64,000 bases of DNA from Hyphomicrobiales bacterium (lineage in GTDB: Bacteria > Pseudomonadota > Alphaproteobacteria > Rhizobiales > Phreatobacteraceae), in NCBI GenBank assembly GCA_017304475.1, contig JAFKKV010000030.1, positions 62,001 to 126,000 on the forward strand, given 5' to 3'. The translations under genes and the position numbers were made by a program. Shown here piece after piece: positions 26,858 through 35,009 of this stretch. Positions within the stretch are counted from its first letter, which is position 1; every line of letters starts with the position of its first letter. Under the pieces are notes generated by a model. The model was not told where the DNA came from. It did not search any database and was given only the letters and a program-made list of their open reading frames with translations.

Positions 26858-27670
26858 TCAGGCGGCCTCCGTTCCGAGATAGGCTCTGACGACCTCGGGG
26901 TTGCGCTGCACCTCGGCCGGCGTGCCGTCGGCGATCTTGCGGCCGAAATCGATGGCGACGACCTTGTCGGAGACCGACATGACGAGGCTCATGTGGTGCT
27001 CGACCAGCAGTGTGGTGACCTTCTGATATTCGCGCACCCGGCGGATCTGGTCCTTCAGCACCTCGATCTCGTCGTGGTTGAGACCCGCCGCGGGCTCGTC
27101 GAGCAGCAGGAGCTTCGGCCGGGCGGCGAGCGCACGCGCCAGTTCGACCCGTTTGCGGATCGGGAAGGGCAGGGGACCGGCAGGCATTTGGGCATAGGCC
27201 TCGAGGCCCATGAAGGCGATCAGCTCGCGCGCCCGCTCCTCGATGCGGCGCTCTTCCGCCTGCACGCCGCCGGTGTGCAGGACGCTCGCGAGGAACCCTT
27301 GCGAGGTCTGGCTGTGGCTGCCCACCTTGACGTTGTCGAGGACCGACATGCGGTCGAACAGGGCGACGTTCTGAAAGGTGCGGCCCATGCCGATGGCGGC
27401 GATGGCATGGCGCGGCGCGGTCATGATCGAGCGGCCTTCGAACAGGATATCGCCGCTGTTCGGGATGTAGAGCCGGCTCAGGCAATTGAACAATGTGGTC
27501 TTGCCGGCGCCGTTGGGGCCGATCAGGCCGACGACGTCGCCGGGCAGGACGTCGAAGGAGATGCCGTTCAGCGCGATGATGCCGCCGAAACGCACGCAGA
27601 TATCCCTGACGGCAAGTAGCGCCGCCCGAGATTCGCCCGGAGACACGGCCGCGGAACCAACGGCTGTCAT
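26858..27670 (-). CDS. ABC transporter ATP-binding protein (LivG)
   Basis: A 270-residue ATPase, first gene of the Liv operon. Walker A is GPNGAGKTTLFNCL, the signature region is LPFPIRKRVELARALA (a LivG-type variant in which the canonical LSGGQ is replaced), and Walker B is LLLLDEPAAGLNHDE. The C-terminal VVAIDFGRKIADGTPAEVQRN is characteristic of LivG. The promoter should lie in the 249-bp gap shared with the divergent AraC gene. Confidence 0.94.
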   Translation of the reverse strand: MTAVGSAAVSPGESRAALLAVRDICVRFGGIIALNGISFDVLPGDVVGLIGPNGAGKTTLFNCLSRLYIPNSGDILFEGRSIMTAPRHAIAAIGMGRTFQNVALFDRMSVLDNVKVGSHSQTSQGFLASVLHTGGVQAEERRIEERARELIAFMGLEAYAQMPAGPLPFPIRKRVELARALAARPKLLLLDEPAAGLNHDEIEVLKDQIRRVREYQKVTTLLVEHHMSLVMSVSDKVVAIDFGRKIADGTPAEVQRNPEVVRAYLGTEAA

Positions 27671-27866
27671 TGGCGGTCATCCTCCCTGGAAGGCCTGTCG
27701 CTTTCACGCGGCCCATTTTTGTTATTTGCAGTGTGAGCAGATAACCGCCTCATCTGCAATCACCCTTACGCGCCCTGCCGCGGGCGAAGCGGGCGCGCGC
27801 TGCCGAAAGGCGGCCGATCGACGCCGCGGCGTGCCTTGCGCGACGAACCGCGGCGCTTTGCGACCT

Positions 27867-27883
27867 GATGCAAATATTGCATC
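27867..27883. promoter_or_regulatory. Candidate operator: perfect palindrome upstream of the AraC gene
   Basis: The 17-bp GATGCAAATATTGCATC has perfect 7-bp arms around ATA and lies 36 bases before the AraC start, in the gap shared with the Liv operon. A looser repeat (GTTAT facing ATAAC, and TTGCAG facing CTGCAA) lies near 27720-27760. Either could be a regulator site. Confidence 0.45.
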
Positions 27884-27919
27884 TTGAGGCCGGCTCGCGA
27901 CGTCCATGGGGAACCGGCA

Positions 27920-28942
27920 ATGCTGAGGATTTCGACCGACGACAGCCCGGTGGAACATCGGTTCGCGCATTGGCGGGAAGAGCGTGGCAAGGCTGCCTTC
28001 GGCGTCACCATCGAACTCGACCCGGCGAGCCGGAAGGACTTTCGCGCCACCGTCGACGTCCATTCTGTGGGCCCGGCGAGCTTCGCCGACATGCATGTCG
28101 GCCGGCTGGACGCGTCCTATCAGGTCGAGCGGACGGAGACCGACATCGCCAACCTGCCCATCGATTCGTTCTGCATCTGGCGGCTCGTCGACGGCGCGGG
28201 ACAGCTCAAGGTCGGGCGGTCCGGCAGCGAGGTCTCGGCCGGCTCCCTGGCCATGGGTCATACGGATCTGCCTTATGCCAATTTCTCCGCTCCCGGATCG
28301 GGCTTTCGCTGCCAGTTCATCAAGATCCCGTTCGCGCCTTACCGGCAGTTTTCCGGCAGGAGAAACCTCCAGCCCAGGACAGTCGGGCGGGCCCCCGGAT
28401 TGAACACCCTGCTGCACGTCTATTTCGATTCCTTCGTGGCTCAGGCGCCGCATCTTGCCGGCACGGCGGCCGACATGGCGGTCGGGACGCTGGCCCAACT
28501 CGCCCTCGCGGTGCACGCCGACGGCGCGTCGGTGGACGAGAACGGTCGCGCGGCGATCGGCCAAGGGGTCCTGCAGGCGGCGCGCGATCTCATCACGAAC
28601 CATCTGCATCGCCCGGACCTGTCGCCGGCGCTGGTCGCGGGCATGCTCGGCCTGTCCGCGCGGCGCCTGCACCAGCTGTTCGAGCCGACGGGCCAGAGCT
28701 TCAGCCGCTACGTCTTCGGCCAGCGGCTGGCGCGTGCCCGGCGCATGCTGATCACGCAGCCGGCCCAGCCGATCGCCCAGGTCGCCTATGCCTGCGGTTT
28801 CGACAGCCTGGCAACCTTTCATCGCGGCTTTCGCGCGGCCTATGGTCTTCCACCCGGCGAGATGCGACACGGTGGACGGGCAAGCGAGGCCGCCGACTTG
28901 CCGGCAGATGATGCCATCGCGCGGCGGGACAGATCGACGTGA
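27920..28942 (+). CDS. AraC family transcriptional regulator
   Basis: A 340-residue regulator, taking the ATG at 27920 (MLRISTDDSPVEHRFAHW). The N-terminal 200 residues resemble the AraC-like ligand-binding domain that begins with an SVEERFxxWRE-type helix. The C-terminal 100 residues are the double helix-turn-helix, with SPALVAGMLGLSARRLHQLF and the second-helix signature IAQVAYACGFDSLATFHRGF. It is followed 52 bases later by an MFS carrier, which it probably regulates, and it diverges from the Liv operon. Confidence 0.9.
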   Translation: MLRISTDDSPVEHRFAHWREERGKAAFGVTIELDPASRKDFRATVDVHSVGPASFADMHVGRLDASYQVERTETDIANLPIDSFCIWRLVDGAGQLKVGRSGSEVSAGSLAMGHTDLPYANFSAPGSGFRCQFIKIPFAPYRQFSGRRNLQPRTVGRAPGLNTLLHVYFDSFVAQAPHLAGTAADMAVGTLAQLALAVHADGASVDENGRAAIGQGVLQAARDLITNHLHRPDLSPALVAGMLGLSARRLHQLFEPTGQSFSRYVFGQRLARARRMLITQPAQPIAQVAYACGFDSLATFHRGFRAAYGLPPGEMRHGGRASEAADLPADDAIARRDRST

Positions 28943-28994
28943 GCAGCGGATCGACCAGCCGGCCCCGATATGCGCCGCAGCGGGCGCAAGCGCC

Positions 28995-30266
28995 ATGCTG
29001 AGTGGTCGAGGAATGCGCCTGCGACAGTCGCCGCTCACTTCGATCGCGGTCGCCTTTCTGATCCAGTCGATGGCCCTCCAGTTCGTCCTGCACATCGTGC
29101 CGAGCTTCCTGCGCAAGGCGGGCTATCCGCCGGAGGTCGTCGGACTCGCCTTCCTGGCTTTCCTGCCCTACGCCCTTCGCTTCACCTGGGCACCGCTGGT
29201 CGATCGTTATGGTTGGGCCAGAATGGGCCGTCAGCGGTCCTGGATCGTGCTGGCCCAGATCGGCACGGCATTTTGCGGCGGTCTCCTTCTGCTGGTCGAG
29301 CCGACGGACGGAGCGCTGCCGGTCATCGCGCTGTCGGCCTTGCTGGTCGTCGCGGTGGCGACACAGGGCATCGCGACCGGCGGCTATATGGTGACGGCGC
29401 TTCAGGCCTCTGCCCGGGTTGCCGGGACGAGCATCCAGGCGGCGAGCGTGGGCCTCGCAGGCCTTGTCCTCGGCGGCCTGCTCTATGTCGCCGGCGACCT
29501 TGGCTGGCGGCCCGTGGTGGAGCTGTTCATCCTGTTGTCGGTGGTCGGCTTCGGCGTGCTGATCCTGGTGCCGTTCGATCGCAGTGAGCCGGCCGGTGGC
29601 GAGGCCGTCTCGCCTTTCGCCAGTTTCGCGATGTTCCGCCGACCGGAGGTGCGCAGCCTCCTCGGCATGCTGCTTTTCATCGAGACCGCGCTTCTGCTCG
29701 CCCAGGGCATGAAACCGATCGTCCAGGTCGACGCTGGAATGAGCATGGCGAGCATCGGCGTCGTCGGGGTCTTCGCCGGCAATCTGGCCGGCCTTGTCGG
29801 CGCTGCCCTGGCCGCGCCGGTCGTCGCGCGGGTGGGCGCGCGCCGTGTTCTGATCGGCCTGCTGGCGGCATCCTGCGCGCTCAATGCCTGGCTCGCCATG
29901 GTGCTCGGCGAACCGACGCCCGGGGCCGCCGTGGCCTTCGTGATCTTGGCCTCGCTGATCAGCTTTGCCTATTTCGCCGCGAGCCGCAGCGTGGTTCTCG
30001 GCATCTGCAATCCGCGGCGCGCGGCGACCGAGCTCAGCAGCTTTCTCTGCATCAGCAATGTCGCCATGTTGCTCCTGGCATCGGCCGGGACGGCCATTGC
30101 CGGCCGCTTCGGAACCCAGGCGCCGTTCGCCTTGTCGGCGGCCATCGCCCTTGCGGCCGCGGTCTGGATGCTGCTCGGCGGCACCAAGGGGTTGAACGCC
30201 ATTTGGGAAAGCGGTTCGGCGCATGCGCCGGCTGTCGGCGAGAAGGCCGTCACACCCGAGGGCTGA
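28995..30266 (+). CDS. MFS transporter, AmpG/RhtX-like subgroup
   Basis: A 423-residue carrier with about 12 helices; the ATG at 28995 is taken and one at 29013 is also possible. The first loop, FLAFLPYALRFTWAPLVDRYGWARMGRQRSW, has the layout seen in the AmpG, acetyl-CoA and RhtX/FptX siderophore carriers, where the WAPLVDR-like loop is conserved. The AraC-then-carrier arrangement also occurs in siderophore uptake loci, but no TonB receptor or siderophore gene is present here, so the substrate stays open. Confidence 0.82.
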   Translation: MLSGRGMRLRQSPLTSIAVAFLIQSMALQFVLHIVPSFLRKAGYPPEVVGLAFLAFLPYALRFTWAPLVDRYGWARMGRQRSWIVLAQIGTAFCGGLLLLVEPTDGALPVIALSALLVVAVATQGIATGGYMVTALQASARVAGTSIQAASVGLAGLVLGGLLYVAGDLGWRPVVELFILLSVVGFGVLILVPFDRSEPAGGEAVSPFASFAMFRRPEVRSLLGMLLFIETALLLAQGMKPIVQVDAGMSMASIGVVGVFAGNLAGLVGAALAAPVVARVGARRVLIGLLAASCALNAWLAMVLGEPTPGAAVAFVILASLISFAYFAASRSVVLGICNPRRAATELSSFLCISNVAMLLLASAGTAIAGRFGTQAPFALSAAIALAAAVWMLLGGTKGLNAIWESGSAHAPAVGEKAVTPEG

Positions 30267-30298
30267 GGCGGGCCGGCCGCCGGCACGGGCCGGGCATG

Positions 30299-30757
30299 TC
30301 AGCTCCGGGCCGCGGCAAAGGCGCGGATGATCACCGCGAGCTCCGGCTCCTGCACCGCATCGGCTGCTTCTTCGGGCGCGAACCAGCGGGTGTCGCGCTG
30401 TTCCTGCTCGGGCCAGGTCTCGCGCTGGCGCCGCACCAGCAGGGGAAACACCTTGACCTTGCACGGCGCCAGCTGGCCGTTCTTCAGGAGCTTGACGTAG
30501 GAATAGGCGCCGAGCGCCTTGTTGCCGGTCTTGCCGGTGACCCCGGCTTCTTCCAAGGCCTCGCGCGCCGCGCTCTGGTGCGGCTTCTTGCCCTTCATCG
30601 GCCATCCCTTGGGGATGACCCAGCGCCTGGTCTCGCGGGAGGTCAGGAGCAGGACCTCGAGCCGGGGATCCAGCCGATAGGGCAGCACGCCATATTGCCG
30701 GCGGACGCGCGGCTTGGCCGGCAAGGCCTCCGGCTTGGGCGGCTTCGGCCCCTTCAC
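30299..30757 (-). CDS. Nudix hydrolase
   Basis: A 152-residue protein with the Nudix box as GWPMKGKKPHQSAAREALEE followed by AGVTG; the glutamates needed for Mg-nucleoside diphosphate hydrolysis are present. The start is the GTG at 30757, which overlaps the stop of the Pit transporter (GTGA); the same frame continues far upstream only as a shadow of that gene. The N-terminus is Lys/Pro-rich (KGPKPPKPEALPAKPR). Coupling to a phosphate transporter suggests a (poly)phosphate-related substrate such as diphosphoinositol-like or diadenosine compounds; that is inference. Confidence 0.88.
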   Translation of the reverse strand: MKGPKPPKPEALPAKPRVRRQYGVLPYRLDPRLEVLLLTSRETRRWVIPKGWPMKGKKPHQSAAREALEEAGVTGKTGNKALGAYSYVKLLKNGQLAPCKVKVFPLLVRRQRETWPEQEQRDTRWFAPEEAADAVQEPELAVIIRAFAAARS

Positions 30758-31758
30758 GACAGAAGGCCCGACAGCCAGTAGACGCCCGCCGCGATCAGCG
30801 CCGCCATCGGCATGGTCACCACCCAGGCAAACACGATCTGGCGCGCCACGCTCCAGCGCACCGCCGACAACCGCCTTGCCGCGCCGACCCCGACAATGGC
30901 GCCGGTAATGGTATGGGTCGTCGAGACGGGAATGCCGAGATAGGTGGCAAGGAACAAGGTGATGGCGCCGCCGGTCTCGGCGCAAAAGCCCTGCTGCGGC
31001 GTCAGGCGGGTGATCTTCGATCCCATGGTGTGGACGATGCGCCAGCCGCCGAACAGCGTGCCGAGCGCCATGGCTGCCTGACAACTGATCACCACCCAGA
31101 AGGGTACGTCGAATGTGTCGCCCATCATGCCGTGGGAATACAGGAGCACCGCGATGATGCCCATGGTCTTTTGCGCATCGTTGCCGCCATGGCCGAGCGA
31201 ATAGAGCGAGGCCGAGACAAATTGCAGGCTGCGAAACGTGCCGTCGACGCGCTGCGGCGTGACCCTGACGAACAACCAGGAGACGATGAGCACGAGCAGC
31301 AGCGCCAGGAAGAAGCCGAAAGCCGGTGACAGGAAGATCGCCGCGCCGGTCTTGATCAGGCCCGACCAGACGACGGCGCCGGCGCCGGCCTTGGCGACGC
31401 CGGCGCCGACCAGGCCGCCGATCAACGCGTGGGACGAGCTCGACGGGATGCCGGCGACCCAGGTGATGACGTTCCAAGCGATCGCTCCCATCAGCGCGCC
31501 GAAGATCACCCGGTCGTCGACAATGGCCGTCGAGACGATGCCGGAGCCGACGGTTTGCGCCACATGCAGGCCGAAGAACAGGAACGCGATGAAGTTGAAG
31601 AAGGCCGCCCAGAAGACGGCGTAGCGCGGCGCCAGCACGCGGGTCGAGACGATGGTGGCGATGGAATTCGCCGCATCGTGCAGGCCGTTGAGGAAGTCGA
31701 ACAGAAGCGCGACTGCGATCAGCGTGAGAAGGAACGGCGCGGTGGCGATCAGGTCCAA
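30754..31758 (-). CDS. pit: Inorganic phosphate transporter, PiT family
   Basis: A 334-residue membrane carrier with the PiT signatures FDFLNGLHDAANSIATIVST near the N-terminus and GGNDAQKTMGI after the central loop, each carrying the conserved GxNDxxK-like or HDAAN core. The C-terminal IPVSTTHTITGAIVGVG repeat is also standard. I take the TTG at 31758, giving MDLIATAPFLL, because family members begin at this point; an ATG at 31818 lies inside the upstream DUF47 gene. Together they form the low-affinity Pit phosphate uptake pair. Confidence 0.92.
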   Translation of the reverse strand: MDLIATAPFLLTLIAVALLFDFLNGLHDAANSIATIVSTRVLAPRYAVFWAAFFNFIAFLFFGLHVAQTVGSGIVSTAIVDDRVIFGALMGAIAWNVITWVAGIPSSSSHALIGGLVGAGVAKAGAGAVVWSGLIKTGAAIFLSPAFGFFLALLLVLIVSWLFVRVTPQRVDGTFRSLQFVSASLYSLGHGGNDAQKTMGIIAVLLYSHGMMGDTFDVPFWVVISCQAAMALGTLFGGWRIVHTMGSKITRLTPQQGFCAETGGAITLFLATYLGIPVSTTHTITGAIVGVGAARRLSAVRWSVARQIVFAWVVTMPMAALIAAGVYWLSGLLS

Positions 31759-31774
31759 GGCGAGCCCCGTCTCG

Positions 31775-32419
31775 TCAGAGGTGTTCGATGACGATGCCGG
31801 AGATGCTCTTGGCGACATCCTCGAACCGGTCCACCACCTTTTCCAGGTGGTCGTAGATCTCGGCCCCGACGATATAGCCCATCGTGTCTCCGCTGCGGTG
31901 GCTGTTGAACAGCGCCTTCAGGCCCTGCACGTGGATCTCGTCCGACTTCTCCTCGATCTCGCTGATCTCTTCGACGATCGCGTTGATCCGGGCCGAGTTC
32001 TGGTTCATCGCGCGGAGCAGGGGCAGCAATTGCTGCACCTTGCCGGCCGCCTGCACGACGGTTCCACCCAGCTCCCGCATCGAGGGCTCGAACCGGTCGA
32101 CCTCGAACAGCGTGATCGCCTTCACGGTCTTGCGCATCTGGTCGATGGCGTCGTCCATCGACGAGATCAACGTCTTGATGTCGCCCCGGTCGAACGGGGT
32201 GATGAAGGTGCGGCGCACCGCCAGCATGACATCGCGGGCGATGTCGTCGGCTTTCTGCTCCTCGGCCATGATCCGGGCGATCTCGGCCTTGATGTCGCCC
32301 TGGCCGCTCAGGAGTTTGTCGAGCGCCGCGGCGCCGGCCACCAATGTCTCGGCGTGCTGCTCGAACAGGTCGTAGAACTTCTCTTCCTTCGGCAACAGGG
32401 CCTGGAACCAGCCGAGCAT
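31775..32419 (-). CDS. DUF47 family Pit accessory protein (PhoU-like)
   Basis: A 214-residue helical protein starting MLGWFQALLPKEEKFYDLFE, the usual DUF47 N-terminus. Conserved stretches include EQKADDIARDVMLAVRRTFITPFDR and DIKTLISSMDDAIDQMRKTV, with the acidic residues that bind metal in PhoU-like folds. It directly precedes the Pit transporter and is the standard partner that modulates its activity. Confidence 0.94.
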   Translation of the reverse strand: MLGWFQALLPKEEKFYDLFEQHAETLVAGAAALDKLLSGQGDIKAEIARIMAEEQKADDIARDVMLAVRRTFITPFDRGDIKTLISSMDDAIDQMRKTVKAITLFEVDRFEPSMRELGGTVVQAAGKVQQLLPLLRAMNQNSARINAIVEEISEIEEKSDEIHVQGLKALFNSHRSGDTMGYIVGAEIYDHLEKVVDRFEDVAKSISGIVIEHL

Positions 32420-32581
32420 TTTGGGCCTCGCGAGCGCGTCGACAGGACGTCACAATCGGCGATAGGCCCGTGAAATCACTCTGTAAAGAGATTGTCACAT
32501 GAGTTCACAGTTTCACGGCGCGAGCGGCGCGGACAGCCCCGGTGCCGGGGGGGCCGCCGTTCGGTTCCGTGACGTGGCCCG

Positions 32582-33181
32582 TCAGGTCGGTGCGACGCCC
32601 GCCGCGAGAGCCGGCGCGCGACCAAGCGCACTCTCGTGAGCCAGCAGCCAGCGCTTGCGCTCGATGCCCCCGCCATAACCGGTCAGTGCGGCATTGGCGC
32701 CGATCAGCCGATGGCAGGGCACCACGATCGAAATTGGATTTGAGCCATTGGCGTGACCGACGGCGCGCGCCGCATTCGGGCGGCCGAGCCGGGTGGCGAG
32801 CGCGCCATAGCTCATGGTCTTTCCGGCCGGGATCCGGCGCAGGGCGGACCAGACCGCCGCCTGGAAATCCGTGGTGCTGGTGGCGATGGGAAGCGCGTCG
32901 ATGGCGCCGAGATCACCGTCGAAATAGGCGAGGAGGGCACGACCGGCCGCTGTCGGATCCGGTGCCTCTTCGAGCCGAACGCCGTTGGCCCCGTAATAGC
33001 GCCGGATCAACTGGTGCATCCGGTCTTCATGATCCTGCCAGTCGGCGGCGCGCAGGCATCCCTCGCCGTCGGTGACGAGAAGCATGCGGCCGGTCGGCGT
33101 CTCGATGGCCTCGAGATGAAATGTCAGCGGTCGCAAGACGATGAAGCTCCGGGCTGGCGGGCATGATGGCCGGCCGATCAT
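32582..33181 (-). CDS. ogt: Methylated-DNA--protein-cysteine methyltransferase
   Basis: A 199-residue DNA repair protein that removes alkyl groups from O6-alkylguanine onto its own Cys. The acceptor motif is IVVPCHRLIGANAALTGYGGG, preceded by the DNA-binding helix region GKTMSYGALATRLGRPNAARAVGHANGSNP. The N-terminal domain (LLVTDGEGCLRAADW, MHQLIRRYYG) is of the Ogt type. The ATG at 33181 gives an N-terminus longer than usual; a TTG at 33136 (LRPLTFHLEAI) is an alternative start. Confidence 0.93.
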   Translation of the reverse strand: MIGRPSCPPARSFIVLRPLTFHLEAIETPTGRMLLVTDGEGCLRAADWQDHEDRMHQLIRRYYGANGVRLEEAPDPTAAGRALLAYFDGDLGAIDALPIATSTTDFQAAVWSALRRIPAGKTMSYGALATRLGRPNAARAVGHANGSNPISIVVPCHRLIGANAALTGYGGGIERKRWLLAHESALGRAPALAAGVAPT

Positions 33182-33450
33182 GCCAGATCTGGCGGTTTTC
33201 GGACATGAATGTCCTGCGCCATATTGATGGCGGCGGCGGCACGGGCGGCGGATCGGCCGGATGCCTTGGCCGGTGCCGGACGCCCCCGGGGCTCGGCGCG
33301 GCCGGTTCGCTCACGTTCCCGCGAGTGGGGCGGGCGGTCACATTTTCGACTCCGCCCGCGTATAAACGAAGCGCCGTTATGACTGTGGGGCTGCCACAAT
33401 TCATTCAGTAGTTCGCAAATTTTGAGAATTCCCGGACGCGGAGACCGAAA

Positions 33451-33747
33451 ATGGTTGATGTAGAAGAAGCCTATAGTGCTTTTCATGAGGCGGCTCAACA
33501 TTTCAGGAAGAGCACAATTGTTGTCGATTTGACGGGTTGGGCTCGACTTGATCTGATGACGCTGGTCAATTTATGCCGACAAGAGGTCGATGAAATCGGC
33601 GGTTCGCTGTCGCTCAGCATGGGCGACAAGGCGGTTCGCCAGTTCCTCCTGCCCGAAGAGGCGGGCCACATCTCGACCTTGCTCGACGGCGTGCCATGCA
33701 CCGTCAGCGGCGGGCCGCCGGAGCTGGTGCTCGCTTACCAGCCTTGA
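33451..33747 (+). CDS. Small STAS-like protein
   Basis: A 98-residue protein. The run STIVVDLTGWARLDLMTLVNLCRQEVDEIGG, followed by LSLSMGDKAVRQFLL, has the strand-helix pattern of STAS (anti-sigma antagonist or lipid-asymmetry) domains. However, the place where SpoIIAA-type proteins have a phosphorylatable DSSG reads LDLM, so it would not be a classical phospho-switch. A good ribosome site (GGAGA, six bases ahead) and an AT-richer upstream region support it. Its partners are unknown. Confidence 0.62.
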   Translation: MVDVEEAYSAFHEAAQHFRKSTIVVDLTGWARLDLMTLVNLCRQEVDEIGGSLSLSMGDKAVRQFLLPEEAGHISTLLDGVPCTVSGGPPELVLAYQP

Positions 33748-33795
33748 TCTCTGGAGAATGCGGGGCGGGTCAGGATTGGCCCGCCGCCGCCGGAA

Positions 33796-33894
33796 TTATT
33801 TCGGCGCGGTCGGAACCTTTCGAGCCCTGGCGGGTTTTCTCCGTTCCATTCCCTCAACCGCGATCCGCCACTCCGCTTGCCCGATATTCGCCAT
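33796..33894 (-). CDS. Very small basic protein (32 aa)
   Basis: A short frame encoding MANIGQAEWRIAVEGMERRK and then PARARKVPTAPK. Its ATG at 33894 is preceded by an exceptionally strong ribosome site, GGAGGAGCTGTC. It stops with TAA at 33796. No domain can be expected at this size. It is convergent with the STAS-like gene and upstream, on the opposite strand, of otsB. The ribosome site and sensible composition are the only evidence. Confidence 0.45.
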   Translation of the reverse strand: MANIGQAEWRIAVEGMERRKPARARKVPTAPK

Positions 33895-33998
33895 GACAGC
33901 TCCTCCGACGTGACGCCGGGCCGCATTTGCGGCGCGGCGCATTTTTCGTTGCGGGGCGATCGTGGTCAGGGCCGTCTCGCGCCGCAGCAGGTTTGATA

Positions 33999-35009
33999 AT
34001 GTTTGATTTTTCCCTCTCCCGAGGTGCCGACGATCTGTCCGCCGTCGTTCCGGCGGACCGGCCGGCGGTTCGATCCGCGGGCGATCTCGCCCGGCTGATC
34101 GCTGCCAGGCCGGCCGACTACGCGCTTTATTTCGATGTCGACGGCACGCTGGTCGACATCGCCGAGACGCCCGAACGGGTGACCGTGCCGACCGATCTCG
34201 CCGGCGACTTGGCAGGTGTGCGGCGGCAGCTCGGCGGAGCGGTCGCGGTGGTCACCGGCCGGCGGCTCGCCGATGTCGAGCGTCTGCTGGCGCCCGCGGA
34301 GGTGGTCGGATCGGGCATGCATGGCCTCGAATTCCAGGGTTTGCGGAGCCCAGGCATCGAAATCCGGGGTATCGAGACCAAATGTATCGAAATCCAGAAC
34401 CACGAAATGCGAGCCCCTGAAGCCTTGCGGCCCGACGAGGCGAGGCACGGCGTTCCGCAGCTCGCCGCACCGGAGTTGGACCTGCTGCGGGCCGACGACG
34501 AAGGCCCGGTCGTCGACAGCATGGAGCCACGGCGCCAGGAGCGGCCGGCAGCGCAATTGCCGCAAGGCCTGGTCGATGGCGTGGTTCGCCTCGCCGCGAG
34601 CATTCCGGGCCTTCGGCTGGAGCAGAAAGGGCCGATCCTCACTGTCCATTATCGGCAAATCCCGACGGTCGGGGCCAGGGTCGAGGCGGCTTTGACGGTG
34701 CTGCTGGCCGATCATGGTGACGGCTATCACCTGAAGCCGGGCCGGGCGGTCGCAGAGCTGATCCCGGACGGCACGTCCAAGGGTACTGCGATCGCAAGGA
34801 TCATGACGGCCAAGCCCTTTGCCGGCCGCTGCCCGATCATGATCGGCGACGAGCATGCCGACGAGGACGCCTTTGCGGTGGCGCGCGCCGCGGGCGGCTT
34901 CGGGCTGGCGGTGGCAGGCGAACATTTCGGCGCCGCCGGCGCGGCATTCCACAGCGCCGCCCATGTGCGGTCCTGGATCGCAGATCTCCATGCAGGCCTT
35001 GCCCAATGA
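33999..35009 (+). CDS. otsB: Trehalose-6-phosphate phosphatase with an internal insert
   Basis: A 336-residue HAD phosphatase that would release trehalose from trehalose-6-phosphate. The nucleophile motif is YFDVDGTLVDIAETP (Asp46), motif II is VTGRR, and motif IV is GDEHADEDAF near 283-292. The ATG at 33999 is preceded by CAGCAGG. The family is usually about 250 residues. Here residues about 117-186 form an extra, partly repetitive segment (IEIRG, IETKC, IEIQN) in the cap region. The stop overlaps the GH15 gene (ATGA). Confidence 0.9.
   Translation: MFDFSLSRGADDLSAVVPADRPAVRSAGDLARLIAARPADYALYFDVDGTLVDIAETPERVTVPTDLAGDLAGVRRQLGGAVAVVTGRRLADVERLLAPAEVVGSGMHGLEFQGLRSPGIEIRGIETKCIEIQNHEMRAPEALRPDEARHGVPQLAAPELDLLRADDEGPVVDSMEPRRQERPAAQLPQGLVDGVVRLAASIPGLRLEQKGPILTVHYRQIPTVGARVEAALTVLLADHGDGYHLKPGRAVAELIPDGTSKGTAIARIMTAKPFAGRCPIMIGDEHADEDAFAVARAAGGFGLAVAGEHFGAAGAAFHSAAHVRSWIADLHAGLAQ
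34356..34400 (+). repeat. Three 15-bp tandem repeats inside otsB
   Basis: Units start at 34356, 34371 and 34386, each beginning ATCGA. Units one and three share ATCGAAATCC. They encode the pentapeptide-like IEIRG-IETKC-IEIQN and keep the frame. Confidence 0.75.

Noticed and set aside
30758..31477. N-terminal extension of the Nudix frame
   Set aside because: It lies wholly in the Pit gene in another frame; the GTG overlap start is natural.
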